Assembly: GCF_002897295.1 (NCBI RefSeq)
Contig: NZ_BEXF01000016.1
Location: forward strand, 81,467 to 145,466
DNA: 64,000 nt
Source of the DNA: Brevibacillus reuszeri
GTDB taxonomy: Bacteria; Bacillota; Bacilli; Brevibacillales; Brevibacillaceae
Direction of reading: 5' to 3'
The translations under genes were made by a program, and so were the position numbers. Below are positions 36,579 to 46,203 of the stretch, piece by piece (positions within the stretch are counted from its first letter, which is position 1; each line of letters begins with the position of its first letter). The notes under the pieces were generated by a model that worked only from the letters and a program-made list of their open reading frames with translations, ran no database searches and was not told where the DNA came from.

Positions 36579-37256
36579 TTAGCGGAATACTCCGACTTCT
36601 CCTTCTGTTTTTAGCTCTGCTTCCGTCGCGCCAATGACATCGGCTACTGAATACGGATACATAACCTCGCGCAAATACAGTCCGTCAGGCTTTACTTCCA
36701 TGACCGCCATATCCGTAATGATCCAATCTGCCGCTTTTGCTGCTGTAAGTGGCAATGAGCACTCACGAACAATTTTGGAGCGTCCATTTTTATCAAGGTG
36801 AGTCGTGACCACCATCACTTTTTTCGCCTTTTGTGCCAGCTCCATCGCTCCCCCCATGCCAGGAACACGCTTGCCAGGTACGATCCAGTTGGCGATATCG
36901 CCTGATTGACTCACTTCCAGCACGCCGAGGATTGTCATATCCAACAAGCCACGACGAATGATAGCAAACGCGGTAGCGCTGTCAAAAAATGAAGCGCCGG
37001 TCGCCAGCGTAACGGGAAACCCGCCTGCATTGCAAAGCATGGCGTTCTCTTCCCCTTTTGCTGGACTAGGACCTGTTCCTAGAATACCATTCTCTGCGTG
37101 GAACATCACCCGTTTATCTGCAGGGATAAAGTCTGCAACCAAGGTTGGGATACCGATTCCCAGGTTGATGATCATCCCGTCCTCCACTTCCATGGCCGCA
37201 CGCCGGGCAATTCGTTCACGATAGGTTTCTGTCTCTTTTACTTCTCCCAAGCCCAT
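36579..37256 (-). CDS. yodR: 3-oxoacid-type CoA-transferase, beta subunit
   Basis: 225-residue subunit B of a class I CoA-transferase. The catalytic Glu lies in VMFHAENGILG (about 50-60; the family motif is SENG), preceded by NLGIGIPTLVADF. Its start overlaps the alpha-subunit gene by 19 bp, so the two are translationally coupled. Together they move CoA between a short acid and acetoacetyl- or succinyl-CoA. In this order the genes resemble yodR-yodS. Confidence 0.9.
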   Translation of the reverse strand: MGLGEVKETETYRERIARRAAMEVEDGMIINLGIGIPTLVADFIPADKRVMFHAENGILGTGPSPAKGEENAMLCNAGGFPVTLATGASFFDSATAFAIIRRGLLDMTILGVLEVSQSGDIANWIVPGKRVPGMGGAMELAQKAKKVMVVTTHLDKNGRSKIVRECSLPLTAAKAADWIITDMAVMEVKPDGLYLREVMYPYSVADVIGATEAELKTEGEVGVFR

Positions 37257-37930
37257 TGCCAGTTCACCCCTTCACTTTGGACGATATAATTGACGAAAAC
37301 GCCTGGGGTTACGATCTCTTCCGGGTGAAGCTCGCCGATTTCAACGATTTCATCGGCTTCCACGATCGTAATATCTCCCGCCATCGCTACCAACGGATTG
37401 AAATTGCGTGCACTCGTGTCAAATACCAGATTGCCAAAACGATCCGCTTTTTTCGCATGGACAATCGATACCTCTGCTGTAAGCGGCGTTTCCAGCAAGT
37501 ATTCCTTGCCATCGACAACGAGCTTTTGCTTCCCTTTTTCTGCGATCGTGCCGATACCTACATCGGAGAGAATCCCTCCCAGACCGACTCCACCAGCCCG
37601 TACACGCTCTGCAAGTATTCCCTGCGGGCAGAACTCTACCTCAAGCTCTCCAGCCGTCATTTGGGCCCCTGCGTTCGGATTGGAGCCGATGTGCGAAGCG
37701 ATTACTTTTTTAACGCGCTTCTCTGTCACTAGCTTTCCGATCCCGATATGCGGAAAAGCCGTATCATTGCTGATCAAGGTAAGATCGCGAATTCCTTTAT
37801 CCAGAATGCCTTGGACCAGGGTCGGGGGATTGCCGATTCCCCCGAAGCCACCAGCCAAAAGCGTCATTCCATCACGAAAATGAGAAAGCGCTTCTTCTAG
37901 TGAAACGACTTTTTCAAAACGATTGGTCAT
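37238..37930 (-). CDS. yodS: 3-oxoacid-type CoA-transferase, alpha subunit
   Basis: 230-residue subunit A. GGFGGIGNPPTLVQGILDKG (about 23-42) is the CoA-binding glycine-rich motif, and GSNPNAGAQMTAGELEVEFCPQGILAERVRAGG is the usual interior signature region. It lies 22 bp after the aminotransferase gene and overlaps the beta subunit, all on the minus strand. Confidence 0.9.
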   Translation of the reverse strand: MTNRFEKVVSLEEALSHFRDGMTLLAGGFGGIGNPPTLVQGILDKGIRDLTLISNDTAFPHIGIGKLVTEKRVKKVIASHIGSNPNAGAQMTAGELEVEFCPQGILAERVRAGGVGLGGILSDVGIGTIAEKGKQKLVVDGKEYLLETPLTAEVSIVHAKKADRFGNLVFDTSARNFNPLVAMAGDITIVEADEIVEIGELHPEEIVTPGVFVNYIVQSEGVNWQWAWEK

Positions 37931-37952
37931 TATTGGTTCCTCCCGTTCCTGA

Positions 37953-39305
37953 CTATCCGATCAATGCCTTGTCTTGCAGCTCTTGCTGCACTGCTTCAAT
38001 CGCTTCTTTCAACAGACCGATCAACTCATCGATTTGCTCTTTGGTGATCGTGAGTGGAGGCGAGATAATGACCGAGTCACCTGCTACGCCTTCGATACCA
38101 CCCATTGCAGGATAAATGAGCAGACCTTTTTCAAATGCTTTCGCAATGACCTTCGAGCCTACACCTTGGGAGAGCGCGAACGGTTCTTTGGTTTGCTTGT
38201 TTTTTACGAACTCCAGACCGCAAAGCATACCGAGGCCACGAGCATCTCCGATCAAAGGAATCTCGTCTGCGAGCTCTTGCAAGCGAGAGAGCAGGTAAGC
38301 ACCTTGCTCGGCTGCTTTTTCAACCAACTGATTTTTTTCCACGTAATTCAGGACAGCAAGCGAGATTGCTGCAGATTGCGGATTCGCACTGTAGGTGTGT
38401 CCAGCCATAATCAGACCGCTGCCTTTGGTGATCGTGTCGATGATTTCGTCAGATACCATCGTAGCGGCCATCGGGGTATAACCTGCACTCATTCCTTTTC
38501 CGAGTGTCATCAGATCAGGAACGACTCCCCAGTGGTCTACACCGAAAGCTTTTCCGGTACGTCCTACACCAGTCATAACCTCGTCTGCAATGAACAAAAC
38601 TTGATATTTGTCGCAAATTTCACGAATGCGCTGGAAATAGCCATCTGGAGGCACTACTGCACCCGCTGTAGCCCCGATGACAGGCTCGGCGATAAAGGCT
38701 GCCACTTGGTCTGCTCCGACACGCAGGATGGCTGTCTCGAGCTCGTTGGCGCACGACATCGCATATTCCTCCAAAGACATCCCTTCTGGGCGTCGGTACG
38801 GGTATGGACCAGTTATCGCAGGATAGTCCTCCAGAAGTGGCACAAAGCGCTTCCGGCGCAAAACATGTCCCGACATGGAGAGTGCTCCCATGGTGATTCC
38901 GTGATAACTCATCCAGCGAGAGATAATCCGATTTTTCGTTGGCTTGCCTTTTTCCTGCCAATATTGGATCGCGATTTTTTGAGCGGTCTCTGTCGCCTCG
39001 GAGCCACTGCTTACAAAAAAGGTCCAATTCAAGGAGCCTGGTGCCCACTTTGCCAGCTTGGCTCCCAGTTGTTCTACAGCATCGCTGCTAAAATGAGAGC
39101 GGTAGGCAAAGGACACTTCCTTGGCTTGTGCGTACATCGCCTCGGCGATTTCTTCTACGCCGTGGCCGATGCTCGCTGTTACAGCACCGCTGCATCCATC
39201 GATATACCGGTTGCCCTCTTTATCATAAAGATAGATCCCTTTGCCATGCGAGATTACTGGATATGACTTACCGAGTTCAGGCTTGATTACATAACTTTTT
39301 TCCAT
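37953..39305 (-). CDS. yodT: Class III (omega) aminotransferase (YodT-like)
   Basis: 450-residue PLP enzyme. The start ATG at 39305 follows AAGGGTGGC. GSEATETAQKIAIQYW is the PLP phosphate site, ISRWMSYHGITMGALSMSGH the following arm, FIADEVMTGVGRTGKAF the cofactor Asp and LMTLGKGMSAGYTP the Schiff-base lysine. The closest functional analogue by context is YodT, first gene of the B. subtilis yodTSRQP-kamA operon. It would transaminate a beta-lysine-derived amine. Confidence 0.86.
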   Translation of the reverse strand: MEKSYVIKPELGKSYPVISHGKGIYLYDKEGNRYIDGCSGAVTASIGHGVEEIAEAMYAQAKEVSFAYRSHFSSDAVEQLGAKLAKWAPGSLNWTFFVSSGSEATETAQKIAIQYWQEKGKPTKNRIISRWMSYHGITMGALSMSGHVLRRKRFVPLLEDYPAITGPYPYRRPEGMSLEEYAMSCANELETAILRVGADQVAAFIAEPVIGATAGAVVPPDGYFQRIREICDKYQVLFIADEVMTGVGRTGKAFGVDHWGVVPDLMTLGKGMSAGYTPMAATMVSDEIIDTITKGSGLIMAGHTYSANPQSAAISLAVLNYVEKNQLVEKAAEQGAYLLSRLQELADEIPLIGDARGLGMLCGLEFVKNKQTKEPFALSQGVGSKVIAKAFEKGLLIYPAMGGIEGVAGDSVIISPPLTITKEQIDELIGLLKEAIEAVQQELQDKALIG

Positions 39306-39507
39306 TATCGTCGCCACCCTTATTAATAGGTCCTGTTCAAAAGGCGGTTTATTCCTCCACTTTTTGAACATCCTCTGACTCTCTACCTCTATCCTAGCTG
39401 ACCATCGCTTCGGACTCATCCGACGTGCTGGCAAAAAAACATGGCGAAGAGACAAAATCTTTTGTACATTTTGTATAAAGAACTCTGAAATTGTGGAGGT
39501 ACTCCTC

Positions 39508-41052
39508 ATGACGATAACGATTCGTGAAGCATTGCAATTGCCGGATATGGTCCAGACGAGGCTAATCGCTGGCGCTGGCGGTCTGGATAATCCCATCCGC
39601 TGGGTGACCATCGTGGAAGTGCTTGAGGATACAGGGCGCCTGCAAGAAGGCGAATTTTTGATTACGACTGGGTTTGGTCTAGCTGGCAATCCAATGAGGC
39701 TCTCTTCGTTTATACCTTCCTTGGCCAAGCAAAAGCTGAGCGGTGTCGCGATTCATACAGGCTTTTATTTACGGGAAATACCAGAAGCATTTATTGAGAT
39801 GGCGAATCGTCATCAGCTTCCGTTAATTGAGATACCGACAGAAATCAACTTCTCGACCATCACCAAAGCTATTTTGCAGCCGATCGTGAACAGACAGTTT
39901 GAGACGCTCGCTTATTCGCAGGCGATCCATAATAAAATGATTGACGCTGCTTTATCAAAAGGGGGCTTGCCAGCAATCGCAGGAGAACTGGCTACACTTA
40001 CTGGAGGTGCAGTGACGCTCGTAGATGCTTTGGGCTTCGAAGTAACACAGCAAGGCTGTTTGGGCGATGTAGCCGAAGATCATGCCACAGAAAGTGCCCA
40101 CTCTGTTCCGATTCGCGCAAGCCGTGAGCACTTTGGAACACTGACCTTGGTAAAGCCTAAGCCTGCGTGGGAGGAGCTAGATGACGTGGCCCTGCAGCAT
40201 GCAGCCACTTTATGTGCCCTGGAGTATGTAAAGGAACGTGCTGTCTCCGCTACGGAATGGCGCTTGAAGGGCGATCTCGTAGAGGAATTGTTAAACGGCA
40301 AACCGATGAGTGCGTCCGAGCTGGAGAGTCGCTGTCGCATGCTAGGATACCCTGTGGCGGGTGGACATCTGGTGGTCGCTGTCCATGCAGAGGGAACGAA
40401 TCTCTCTGGCATCGGAGACCTTCACCAAAATGTCATTACACTCATGAGGCGTCTCTGTGACCGCCACAAGCGATCTTACCTTCTGCGTGAGCGGCCGCAC
40501 TGTCTCCTGTTTGTTTTGCCTGACGATCAGACAAGCATCTCCCTGCTCGCACAGCTTACTTCACGCTGGGAAGCCTTGCATCCATCCTACGGCTTGCATG
40601 TAGCCATCAGCAATCCCTGCAGGCAGCTGTGCGATGTGGTTCATGCTGCTGAAGAAGCGATGTTTGCCTTGCAAGCCTATCCGTTATTGGCGAAGTCTCC
40701 CGAGCTCCTGCACTACCGAGACATGCAAGGCTATCAGTTTCTTTTCCCCTATCGGGAAAGCGAGGATAGAATGCTGGCTCTCTGGCAGCCTTTGCTCGAT
40801 CCGTTGATCCGTTATGATTCCAAATACAATCAGCAATTGCTCGAAACACTTGATGTCTATCTGCGCCAAAACGGCAATGGCCTGCAAACTTCTCAGGCTC
40901 TGTATATTCACCGTCATACCTTGAAATACCGGCTGACTCAAATCGAAGAAAAGACAGGCTACCGCCTAGAGGACGCGCATCAACGTTGGCAGCTTCAGCT
41001 TGCCTTGATGGCGCGCCGTCTTCAGCAGCAGCTGTTTCCCTCTATCGAGTAG
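39508..41052 (+). CDS. PucR-family purine/amino-acid catabolism regulator
   Basis: 514-residue regulator. An N-terminal PucR domain (residues 1-120, with GGLDNPIRWVTIVEVLEDTG), a GGDEF-like middle region and a C-terminal HTH_30 (QALYIHRHTLKYRLTQIEEK). ATG 39508 follows GGAGGTACTCCTC. It is divergent from the aminotransferase gene over 202 bp, so it probably activates the catabolic operon, replacing the sigma-E sporulation control of yodT in B. subtilis. That regulatory role is inference. Confidence 0.87.
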   Translation: MTITIREALQLPDMVQTRLIAGAGGLDNPIRWVTIVEVLEDTGRLQEGEFLITTGFGLAGNPMRLSSFIPSLAKQKLSGVAIHTGFYLREIPEAFIEMANRHQLPLIEIPTEINFSTITKAILQPIVNRQFETLAYSQAIHNKMIDAALSKGGLPAIAGELATLTGGAVTLVDALGFEVTQQGCLGDVAEDHATESAHSVPIRASREHFGTLTLVKPKPAWEELDDVALQHAATLCALEYVKERAVSATEWRLKGDLVEELLNGKPMSASELESRCRMLGYPVAGGHLVVAVHAEGTNLSGIGDLHQNVITLMRRLCDRHKRSYLLRERPHCLLFVLPDDQTSISLLAQLTSRWEALHPSYGLHVAISNPCRQLCDVVHAAEEAMFALQAYPLLAKSPELLHYRDMQGYQFLFPYRESEDRMLALWQPLLDPLIRYDSKYNQQLLETLDVYLRQNGNGLQTSQALYIHRHTLKYRLTQIEEKTGYRLEDAHQRWQLQLALMARRLQQQLFPSIE

Positions 41053-41055
41053 TCT

Positions 41056-41904
41056 TTACTCTTGAATCGGGCGAAGCGGCTTCACCCATATATTCATGTC
41101 CTCATATCCGGAAAAAATCGTGCAATTATTAATCAGCCGCCCCCGGTATTCATAACCCATCTTCGCGGCAGTGACGTTCATCCCGGCTGATTGTGCCCGT
41201 GTCAATGTGTACAAATAGTAGATACCGGCTTCCTCCATCCTGTGCTCCAACGCAATGAACAATGGCTGGAGGAGGCCTTTTCCCCCATGGTTGGGATGAG
41301 TGGCGCAATCCGTCATCTCAGCCGACCCCATCCGTTCAGTAACTTCTGCTGAAGCCGCACACGCGATAGCCCCATCATACTCGACTACGAAATAGACCGT
41401 ACCCTCCTGCATCGTTCTACGAATATACTGTGGATCGTCCATCGGGGTTGGGTAAGTCGCAAATACGAGCGCATACAGACTCGCCAGCTCTTCTGCATCC
41501 GCTTCTGTTGCTTCCCGCAAAAAATAGCCATCGGGCAGGACTTTTCCTTCTGCTTTGCCCGCTTTTGCGAGGCTCAGTGCAAGTATTTCCTCCGCCAGCT
41601 CAGGTGCAACCGAGGTCGCTCTCTCCTTGGTTAAGTAACGTGTGAGCATATGAGCGGTCTGACCATGAAAAAAACCGTCGATCGTTCCTTCCAGCGTATA
41701 TCCCTCGGCTTGCCAGGCTGGAATATCTTCTTTCTTTCCATAGACAATCAGTTTGGTTGCATCCGACTCTATCGCAAGCTCCTGCAATCGTTTATTCCAT
41801 TCCGAAATTTGCGTCTGTTCATATCGGTGCAGCTTGACACGTCTATTTTGCTGATCGATTACCAGATCCCCTGATGCGAGCATCTCCGTTTCCTTTTCCA
41901 TCAT
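41056..41904 (-). CDS. ablB: Putative beta-lysine N6-acetyltransferase
   Basis: 282-residue protein matching the AblB/YodP family in length and sequence: FATYPTPMDDPQYIRRTM is the family entry motif, then AEMTDCATHPNHGGKGLLQPL is the GNAT acetyl-CoA loop. GNAT motifs lie in the C-terminal half, and the N-terminal 130 residues form the extra domain. It acetylates beta-lysine made from lysine by lysine 2,3-aminomutase. No aminomutase gene is in the window. Convergent with pucR, 4 bp apart. Confidence 0.85.
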   Translation of the reverse strand: MMEKETEMLASGDLVIDQQNRRVKLHRYEQTQISEWNKRLQELAIESDATKLIVYGKKEDIPAWQAEGYTLEGTIDGFFHGQTAHMLTRYLTKERATSVAPELAEEILALSLAKAGKAEGKVLPDGYFLREATEADAEELASLYALVFATYPTPMDDPQYIRRTMQEGTVYFVVEYDGAIACAASAEVTERMGSAEMTDCATHPNHGGKGLLQPLFIALEHRMEEAGIYYLYTLTRAQSAGMNVTAAKMGYEYRGRLINNCTIFSGYEDMNIWVKPLRPIQE

Positions 41905-42093
41905 GAGGCTTCCTCCTCTGCTTCATTACTGCTTTCATTGTAGCAAATTCCCCTAGCCCGTCATCTGCCAATCTGTATAAAAAGGCGTATGTCATGCACA
42001 AAAGGAGGCAGGATGGGCATTCGACGAGCGCCATTTTCCCTATTCGTTCATAGGATGAAGGGAGTTGCTCCATCTGGGAAGGAGGGGGTTTGT

Positions 42094-42177
42094 GTGAGCT
42101 GCGGCAGAAACAACGATTTCGCACTCGTATTGGTGCTGTTCGTCCTGTTGGTGATTGTTCTTACTGCACTCGGATAG
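42094..42177 (+). CDS. YjcZ/SscA-type sporulation microprotein
   Basis: 27-codon gene with GTG start at 42094, after GGAGGGGG (spacing 7). The product, MSCGRNNDFALVLVLFVLLV and then IVLTALG, is a single hydrophobic helix after a polar head of eight residues, the form of YjcZ-family proteins that Bacilli make during sporulation (SscA acts in coat assembly). Too short for most gene finders. Confidence 0.72.
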   Translation: MSCGRNNDFALVLVLFVLLVIVLTALG

Positions 42178-42271
42178 GTTTCTTCTGCTGCCCCTCAGGA
42201 AAGGTTGTATCGAGGGGCTTTCTACATATGCATGTAAGAGGAGCAGATGTTTTTGAAGGGAGGAAGCCCAC

Positions 42272-43012
42272 GTGCTCCCACTTATCTATGCCCATCGCGG
42301 CGCTTCCGGCCTATTTCCGGAAAACACGATGGAAGCCTTTCACGCAGCAGTCAGGCGGCGTGCTGATGGAATCGAGCTGGATGTGCAATTGAGCCAAGAT
42401 AATAAGCTGGTTGTTATTCATGATCATCAGCTGGATCGTACGACGACAGGCTCTGGTTTGGTCCGCCGTCATACCTTGCAGGAGCTGCGCCAGTTTCGAG
42501 CAGACAAGGATTCGCAATCTCGATCTCCAAAGGCGCGAATTCCTACCCTGCGTGAAGTGTTCCAAGCATTTGCTGGCACATCCTTGCGCATTATTATTGA
42601 AATGAAAAATTTCTTAGTCAGCCAGCCTCATCTGGAGGAATTGGTCATCGAGCAAATCCGCCGTTTTCAGTTGACAGAAAGAACGATTATTTCCTCTTTT
42701 AATTTTGATAGTCTGTTACGCATAAAGGAATTAGATCCCGTACAAACTACAGGGCTTTTATATGTAGGTCCAATCGCAAAGCCATGGGAGGTAGCTGCTC
42801 GTTATCAGGCTGACCAGCTTCACATCCCCCATGATCAGCTCAGATCTAGTGTGATCAAGCAATCCCATCAGCATGGATTAACAGTCCTGGGCTGGGATCT
42901 CAACAGTAGTCGTCACATTCAGGAAGCGCTCGAATTAGGCGTAGACGGTGTCATTACGAATTACCCTGGGCGGGCAAAAAAAGTGCTTCGGTCATTGAAT
43001 CGCTATAACTAA
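42272..43012 (+). CDS. Glycerophosphodiester phosphodiesterase
   Basis: 246-residue GDPD TIM barrel. HRGASGLFPENTMEAF (residues 6-21) gives the first catalytic His and Glu, and DGIELDVQLSQDNKLVVIHDHQLDRTT provides metal residues (ELD) and the second catalytic His. GTG at 42272 follows GGGAGG. No signal peptide, so a cytoplasmic enzyme that hydrolyses glycerophosphodiesters to glycerol-3-phosphate and alcohol, as in phospholipid turnover. Confidence 0.92.
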   Translation: MLPLIYAHRGASGLFPENTMEAFHAAVRRRADGIELDVQLSQDNKLVVIHDHQLDRTTTGSGLVRRHTLQELRQFRADKDSQSRSPKARIPTLREVFQAFAGTSLRIIIEMKNFLVSQPHLEELVIEQIRRFQLTERTIISSFNFDSLLRIKELDPVQTTGLLYVGPIAKPWEVAARYQADQLHIPHDQLRSSVIKQSHQHGLTVLGWDLNSSRHIQEALELGVDGVITNYPGRAKKVLRSLNRYN

Positions 43013-43048
43013 AAAAGAGGAGCTTCCATGTGGCGGCTCCTCTTTTGC
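43011..43048. terminator. Bidirectional terminator
   Basis: AAAAGAGGAGC (43013-43023) with GCTCCTCTTTT (43036-43046), A/T runs on both sides; between convergent genes. Confidence 0.88.
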
Positions 43049-43064
43049 TTGCGTATTCAACGAA

Positions 43065-44033
43065 TTATCCCTTTGGTACAAAAAATTTCCCTTGCCAGCT
43101 GTTCCGGTTTTTCAACTCAGCATCAATACCGTTCAGCACTTCCCATTTCTTACGGCTCCACATCGGTCCGATCAGTAAATCAGGCGGTCCATCCCCCGTA
43201 ATCCGATGAACGATCATTTCGGGAGGTAGAATCTCTAGAGTATCGACAACCAGCTTGGTGTATTCTTCTTGTGAAAGAAAATCCAGCAGCCCTGCCTCAT
43301 ACTGCTTCACCATTGGTGTCTTGCGCAGTAGATGCAGCAAGTGAATTTTGATCCCCTGAACATCTAGATGCGCAACAGCATCGGCCGTCTGCATCATTTC
43401 TTCATGAGATTCACCTGGCAATCCGTAGATGATATGCGAGCAAACCCGAATGTTGTGCTTGCGCAGCTTCTCTACAGCGTCTACATAGCACTGGTAGTCG
43501 TGTGCACGGTTAATCAGTGTAGCTGTGTGCTCATGAACGGTTTGCAGACCCAGCTCAACCCACAGATACGTACGTTCATTTAGTTCTGCAAGATACTCTA
43601 CCACGTCATCTGGCAGACAGTCAGGACGAGTCGCGATGGAAAGGCCGACAACACCCTCCTGCTTCAAAATAACCTCATACATCTCACGAAGCTCTTCTAC
43701 CGGAGCATACGTATTTGTATACGCCTGGAAAAAGCCGAGGTATTTGGCTTGTGGCCATTTCTCATGCATGCGATTCTTGACGTCGTGAAATTGCTTTTCC
43801 AAATCCATCCGACGGTCTCCTGCAAAGTCGCCAGAGCCTCTCGCACTGCAAAACGTGCAGCCTCCCGTTGCTACCTTTCCATCCCGGTTCGGGCAGCTAA
43901 AACCCCCATCCAATGGCACCTTAAAAATCTTTTCATGAAAGGTCCCACGAAGATGATAGTTCCATGTATGATATCGCTTGTCTCCCCACATCAATGGGGT
44001 TTCGCTAGGGCAATTATTTGGTGCTACCTTCAT
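43065..44033 (-). CDS. TIGR01212-family radical SAM protein (YtqA-like)
   Basis: 322-residue radical S-adenosylmethionine enzyme. The cluster motif is CPNRDGKVATGGCTFC (about residues 36-51), then the SAM-side QAYTNTYAP. GLSIATRPDCLPDDVVEYL and VELGLQTVHEHTATLINR are typical of the Elp3-like TIGR01212 group. The start at 44033 is chosen because GAGGAGG lies 8 bases upstream of MKVAPNN; a longer frame reaches back to 44123. The substrate is unproven; tRNA or cofactor modification is suspected for the family. Confidence 0.85.
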   Translation of the reverse strand: MKVAPNNCPSETPLMWGDKRYHTWNYHLRGTFHEKIFKVPLDGGFSCPNRDGKVATGGCTFCSARGSGDFAGDRRMDLEKQFHDVKNRMHEKWPQAKYLGFFQAYTNTYAPVEELREMYEVILKQEGVVGLSIATRPDCLPDDVVEYLAELNERTYLWVELGLQTVHEHTATLINRAHDYQCYVDAVEKLRKHNIRVCSHIIYGLPGESHEEMMQTADAVAHLDVQGIKIHLLHLLRKTPMVKQYEAGLLDFLSQEEYTKLVVDTLEILPPEMIVHRITGDGPPDLLIGPMWSRKKWEVLNGIDAELKNRNSWQGKFFVPKG

Positions 44034-44181
44034 TGCTGTTTTCCTCCTCATGGCACAGCTACGTCTGTACTCTCTTTTGCGTAGCCATGAACGGATGCCT
44101 CGATCCGGCGAGACATGGCCCATTCCTTAATCACGTCATTATACCAAATGAAACGCCATTCTTGCCACTTTGAATAACAGG

Positions 44182-44213
44182 AAAACCACAGGTGTCAGTT
44201 ACCCTGTGGTTTT
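44182..44213 (-). terminator. Terminator of the glycosyltransferase gene
   Basis: AAAACCACAGG (44182-44192) with CCTGTGGTTTT (44203-44213); on the minus strand it is followed by TCCTG, so it has only its own T run. Confidence 0.75.
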
Positions 44214-44224
44214 GATTGCAATGG

Positions 44225-45463
44225 CTATTGCTGGATCTCCTCGATGCGAATAGCGCGGGTGTGTGAGGTATGACTCCACACCTGATTTTTCTTGGTGAAA
44301 AACGCGTAAAACATAATCGGGAGCCAGGTTAGGAAAAAGAACGGCAGTAGCAGCAGTCCTAGATAGCCTTTAAGTGGCACCCTTTCCAGATACAGCGCCA
44401 AGAATGGCAGTAGATAAAACACTGCTGTTGAACCATATACAAGCCAGCTTGGCAAAATAGTTGCGGCTGGTGTCAATGCAGCGATATCGAAGAAGCGGCC
44501 CAAAAACAGCAGGGACATCATGGTAACCATCAAGACGTACATCGGCTGGAACAAGTAAAACGCAGCATCCAGCATACCGAGCCTTCTAGATTTGAGTCCG
44601 TTTTTCAAAACGGTGCCGATGTATCTGCCCGCCACGTCATAGTGGCCCTGCATCCAGCGCAAACGTTGGCGCATGGAGGATTTCAAGTCAATCGGCTTTT
44701 CATCCCAAACTTTGGTATCATGTGCCCAGGTTGGGTAAATACCTCGTGCAATACAACGAGTAGCAAACTCCAAATCCTCAGTCAGACTGGTTGCTCCCCA
44801 GCCCATCTCTTTCAGCAGGTTGCTTTCAATGCACAGTCCTGTTCCGCCCAAGGTATTCGGCAGTCCCAGGTTGTGACGTGCCAGCTGCCACATACGGTTG
44901 GTAAACCAGTACGTAACTGCATACGAAAGCGTAATCCAGGAATCAAACGGGTTCTTGGAATCCAGATAACCTTGGATTACTTTCGCCCCTTTACAGAGAC
45001 GATCGTTCATCACGCGCAAGAAGTTCTTCTCCACGAGATTGTCGGCATCAAACATCACAACAGCATCGTATTGCTTAGGTCTAGCCCAGAGGTTTTCCAA
45101 CATCCATTCAATTCCGAAGCCTTTACCGCGCTTGGACGTATCAAAGCGCTCACAAGCATACGCTCCGTGTTGCCGGCTAATCTCTGCGGTGTTATCTGTA
45201 CAGTTGTCACAGATGACAAAGATGTCGTACATTTCACGCGGATAGTCCAGCTTTTTCAGGTTCTCAATCAATGGTGCGATGACGGCACTTTCGTTGTGTG
45301 CAGCAATCAGAACAGCAAAAGTTTTTTGTGGTTCAGTTGTAACAGTTTCATTTTTGCGGAACAGCCCTGCACAAGAAACCAGGGTTTGGTACGTGCTGAT
45401 GACACCTACCGTTGAAGTAAATCCGATGAATAATCCCTCAATGATCTCTCTAATTACACTCAT
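44225..45463 (-). CDS. Membrane-bound processive family 2 glycosyltransferase
   Basis: 412-residue polymerase-like GT2. Membrane helices at 7-30 and about 310-400 flank a cytoplasmic GT-A domain. DXD-like motif is VMFDADNLVE (about 139-148), the acceptor Asp lies in SLTEDLEFATR and the QRLRW signature of processive synthases is at residues 267-271. Such enzymes (IcaA, hyaluronan or chitin-like synthases) build exopolysaccharides. Two 12-bp direct repeats lie 23-50 bp upstream. The rest of an EPS operon is absent. Confidence 0.88.
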   Translation of the reverse strand: MSVIREIIEGLFIGFTSTVGVISTYQTLVSCAGLFRKNETVTTEPQKTFAVLIAAHNESAVIAPLIENLKKLDYPREMYDIFVICDNCTDNTAEISRQHGAYACERFDTSKRGKGFGIEWMLENLWARPKQYDAVVMFDADNLVEKNFLRVMNDRLCKGAKVIQGYLDSKNPFDSWITLSYAVTYWFTNRMWQLARHNLGLPNTLGGTGLCIESNLLKEMGWGATSLTEDLEFATRCIARGIYPTWAHDTKVWDEKPIDLKSSMRQRLRWMQGHYDVAGRYIGTVLKNGLKSRRLGMLDAAFYLFQPMYVLMVTMMSLLFLGRFFDIAALTPAATILPSWLVYGSTAVFYLLPFLALYLERVPLKGYLGLLLLPFFFLTWLPIMFYAFFTKKNQVWSHTSHTRAIRIEEIQQ

Positions 45464-46203
45464 GGGTTCTTCTCCTCGACCTAAATCAGATTTGGGTCAG
45501 TTCTGATTTGGGTAGTGTTTTTCCAAAATTTCTCTATTCTTTTTCTCTCAATTGGGAGTGTACATCAAATGTGATTCATTTTGCAATGACCCAAAAGTGG
45601 GAAAAAAATAAGGCACTGCTATCACCTTTCCCACCTTTTTCTCTTTCTATTCGACATCTCATGACAGCGAGCAGTTTTAGAAAATTTGGCTTAACACCTA
45701 GTCCAATAGCAAAAGCCTGCGTTTTTCTTATACTTTCATCCTATATCTCATTTAGGTTTCCGAAAGTAAAAAAAGCCCTTGGCAAAAAAAGGCTCGATTT
45801 GATTAATGGATCGAATACCGCAATCAATTATCAAAAAATTATGTTCGATTCCTGGTTGACTTTAATCACGGAATTGAGTATACACAATCCACTATATGAA
45901 GTCAATACGACTTTCAGACATCCAATTACCCATTTTTCAGTCAAATTTTTTACTCTCACGCAAAAAATCTTCTTTTCTACTAAGCTTGTAAAAAAATGTA
46001 AATCATTGTCGAATTCTCTGCTAATTGTGGAAAATTTGTTCCACAAGAATAACATGGATTCGTCACATTCGCCTTTTTAACAACCCCCATGATTTTATGT
46101 TTTCTTACATATTTTTGCTGAAATTAGACAAATTATTACCAGTGGATGCAATGTCTCATGGCGTTCCCGCCACAAAAATATTTTGATCTGAGAGGGAAAA
46201 TCG
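45464..46203. other. AT-rich intergenic stretch with no supported gene
   Basis: 740 bp between the glycosyltransferase and the small downstream gene. A 190-codon open frame (45508-46080) has no ribosome site and an unbiased, Phe/Ser/Lys-rich translation, so I do not accept it. Direct repeats TCAGATTTGGGT (45486-45497) and TCTGATTTGGGT (45502-45513), spaced 16 bp, sit at the likely promoter of the glycosyltransferase. Otherwise I see nothing definite. Confidence 0.5.

Noticed and set aside
45508..46080. 190-codon open frame in the AT-rich gap
   Set aside because: No ribosome site, no signature, composition as expected of random AT-rich sequence.
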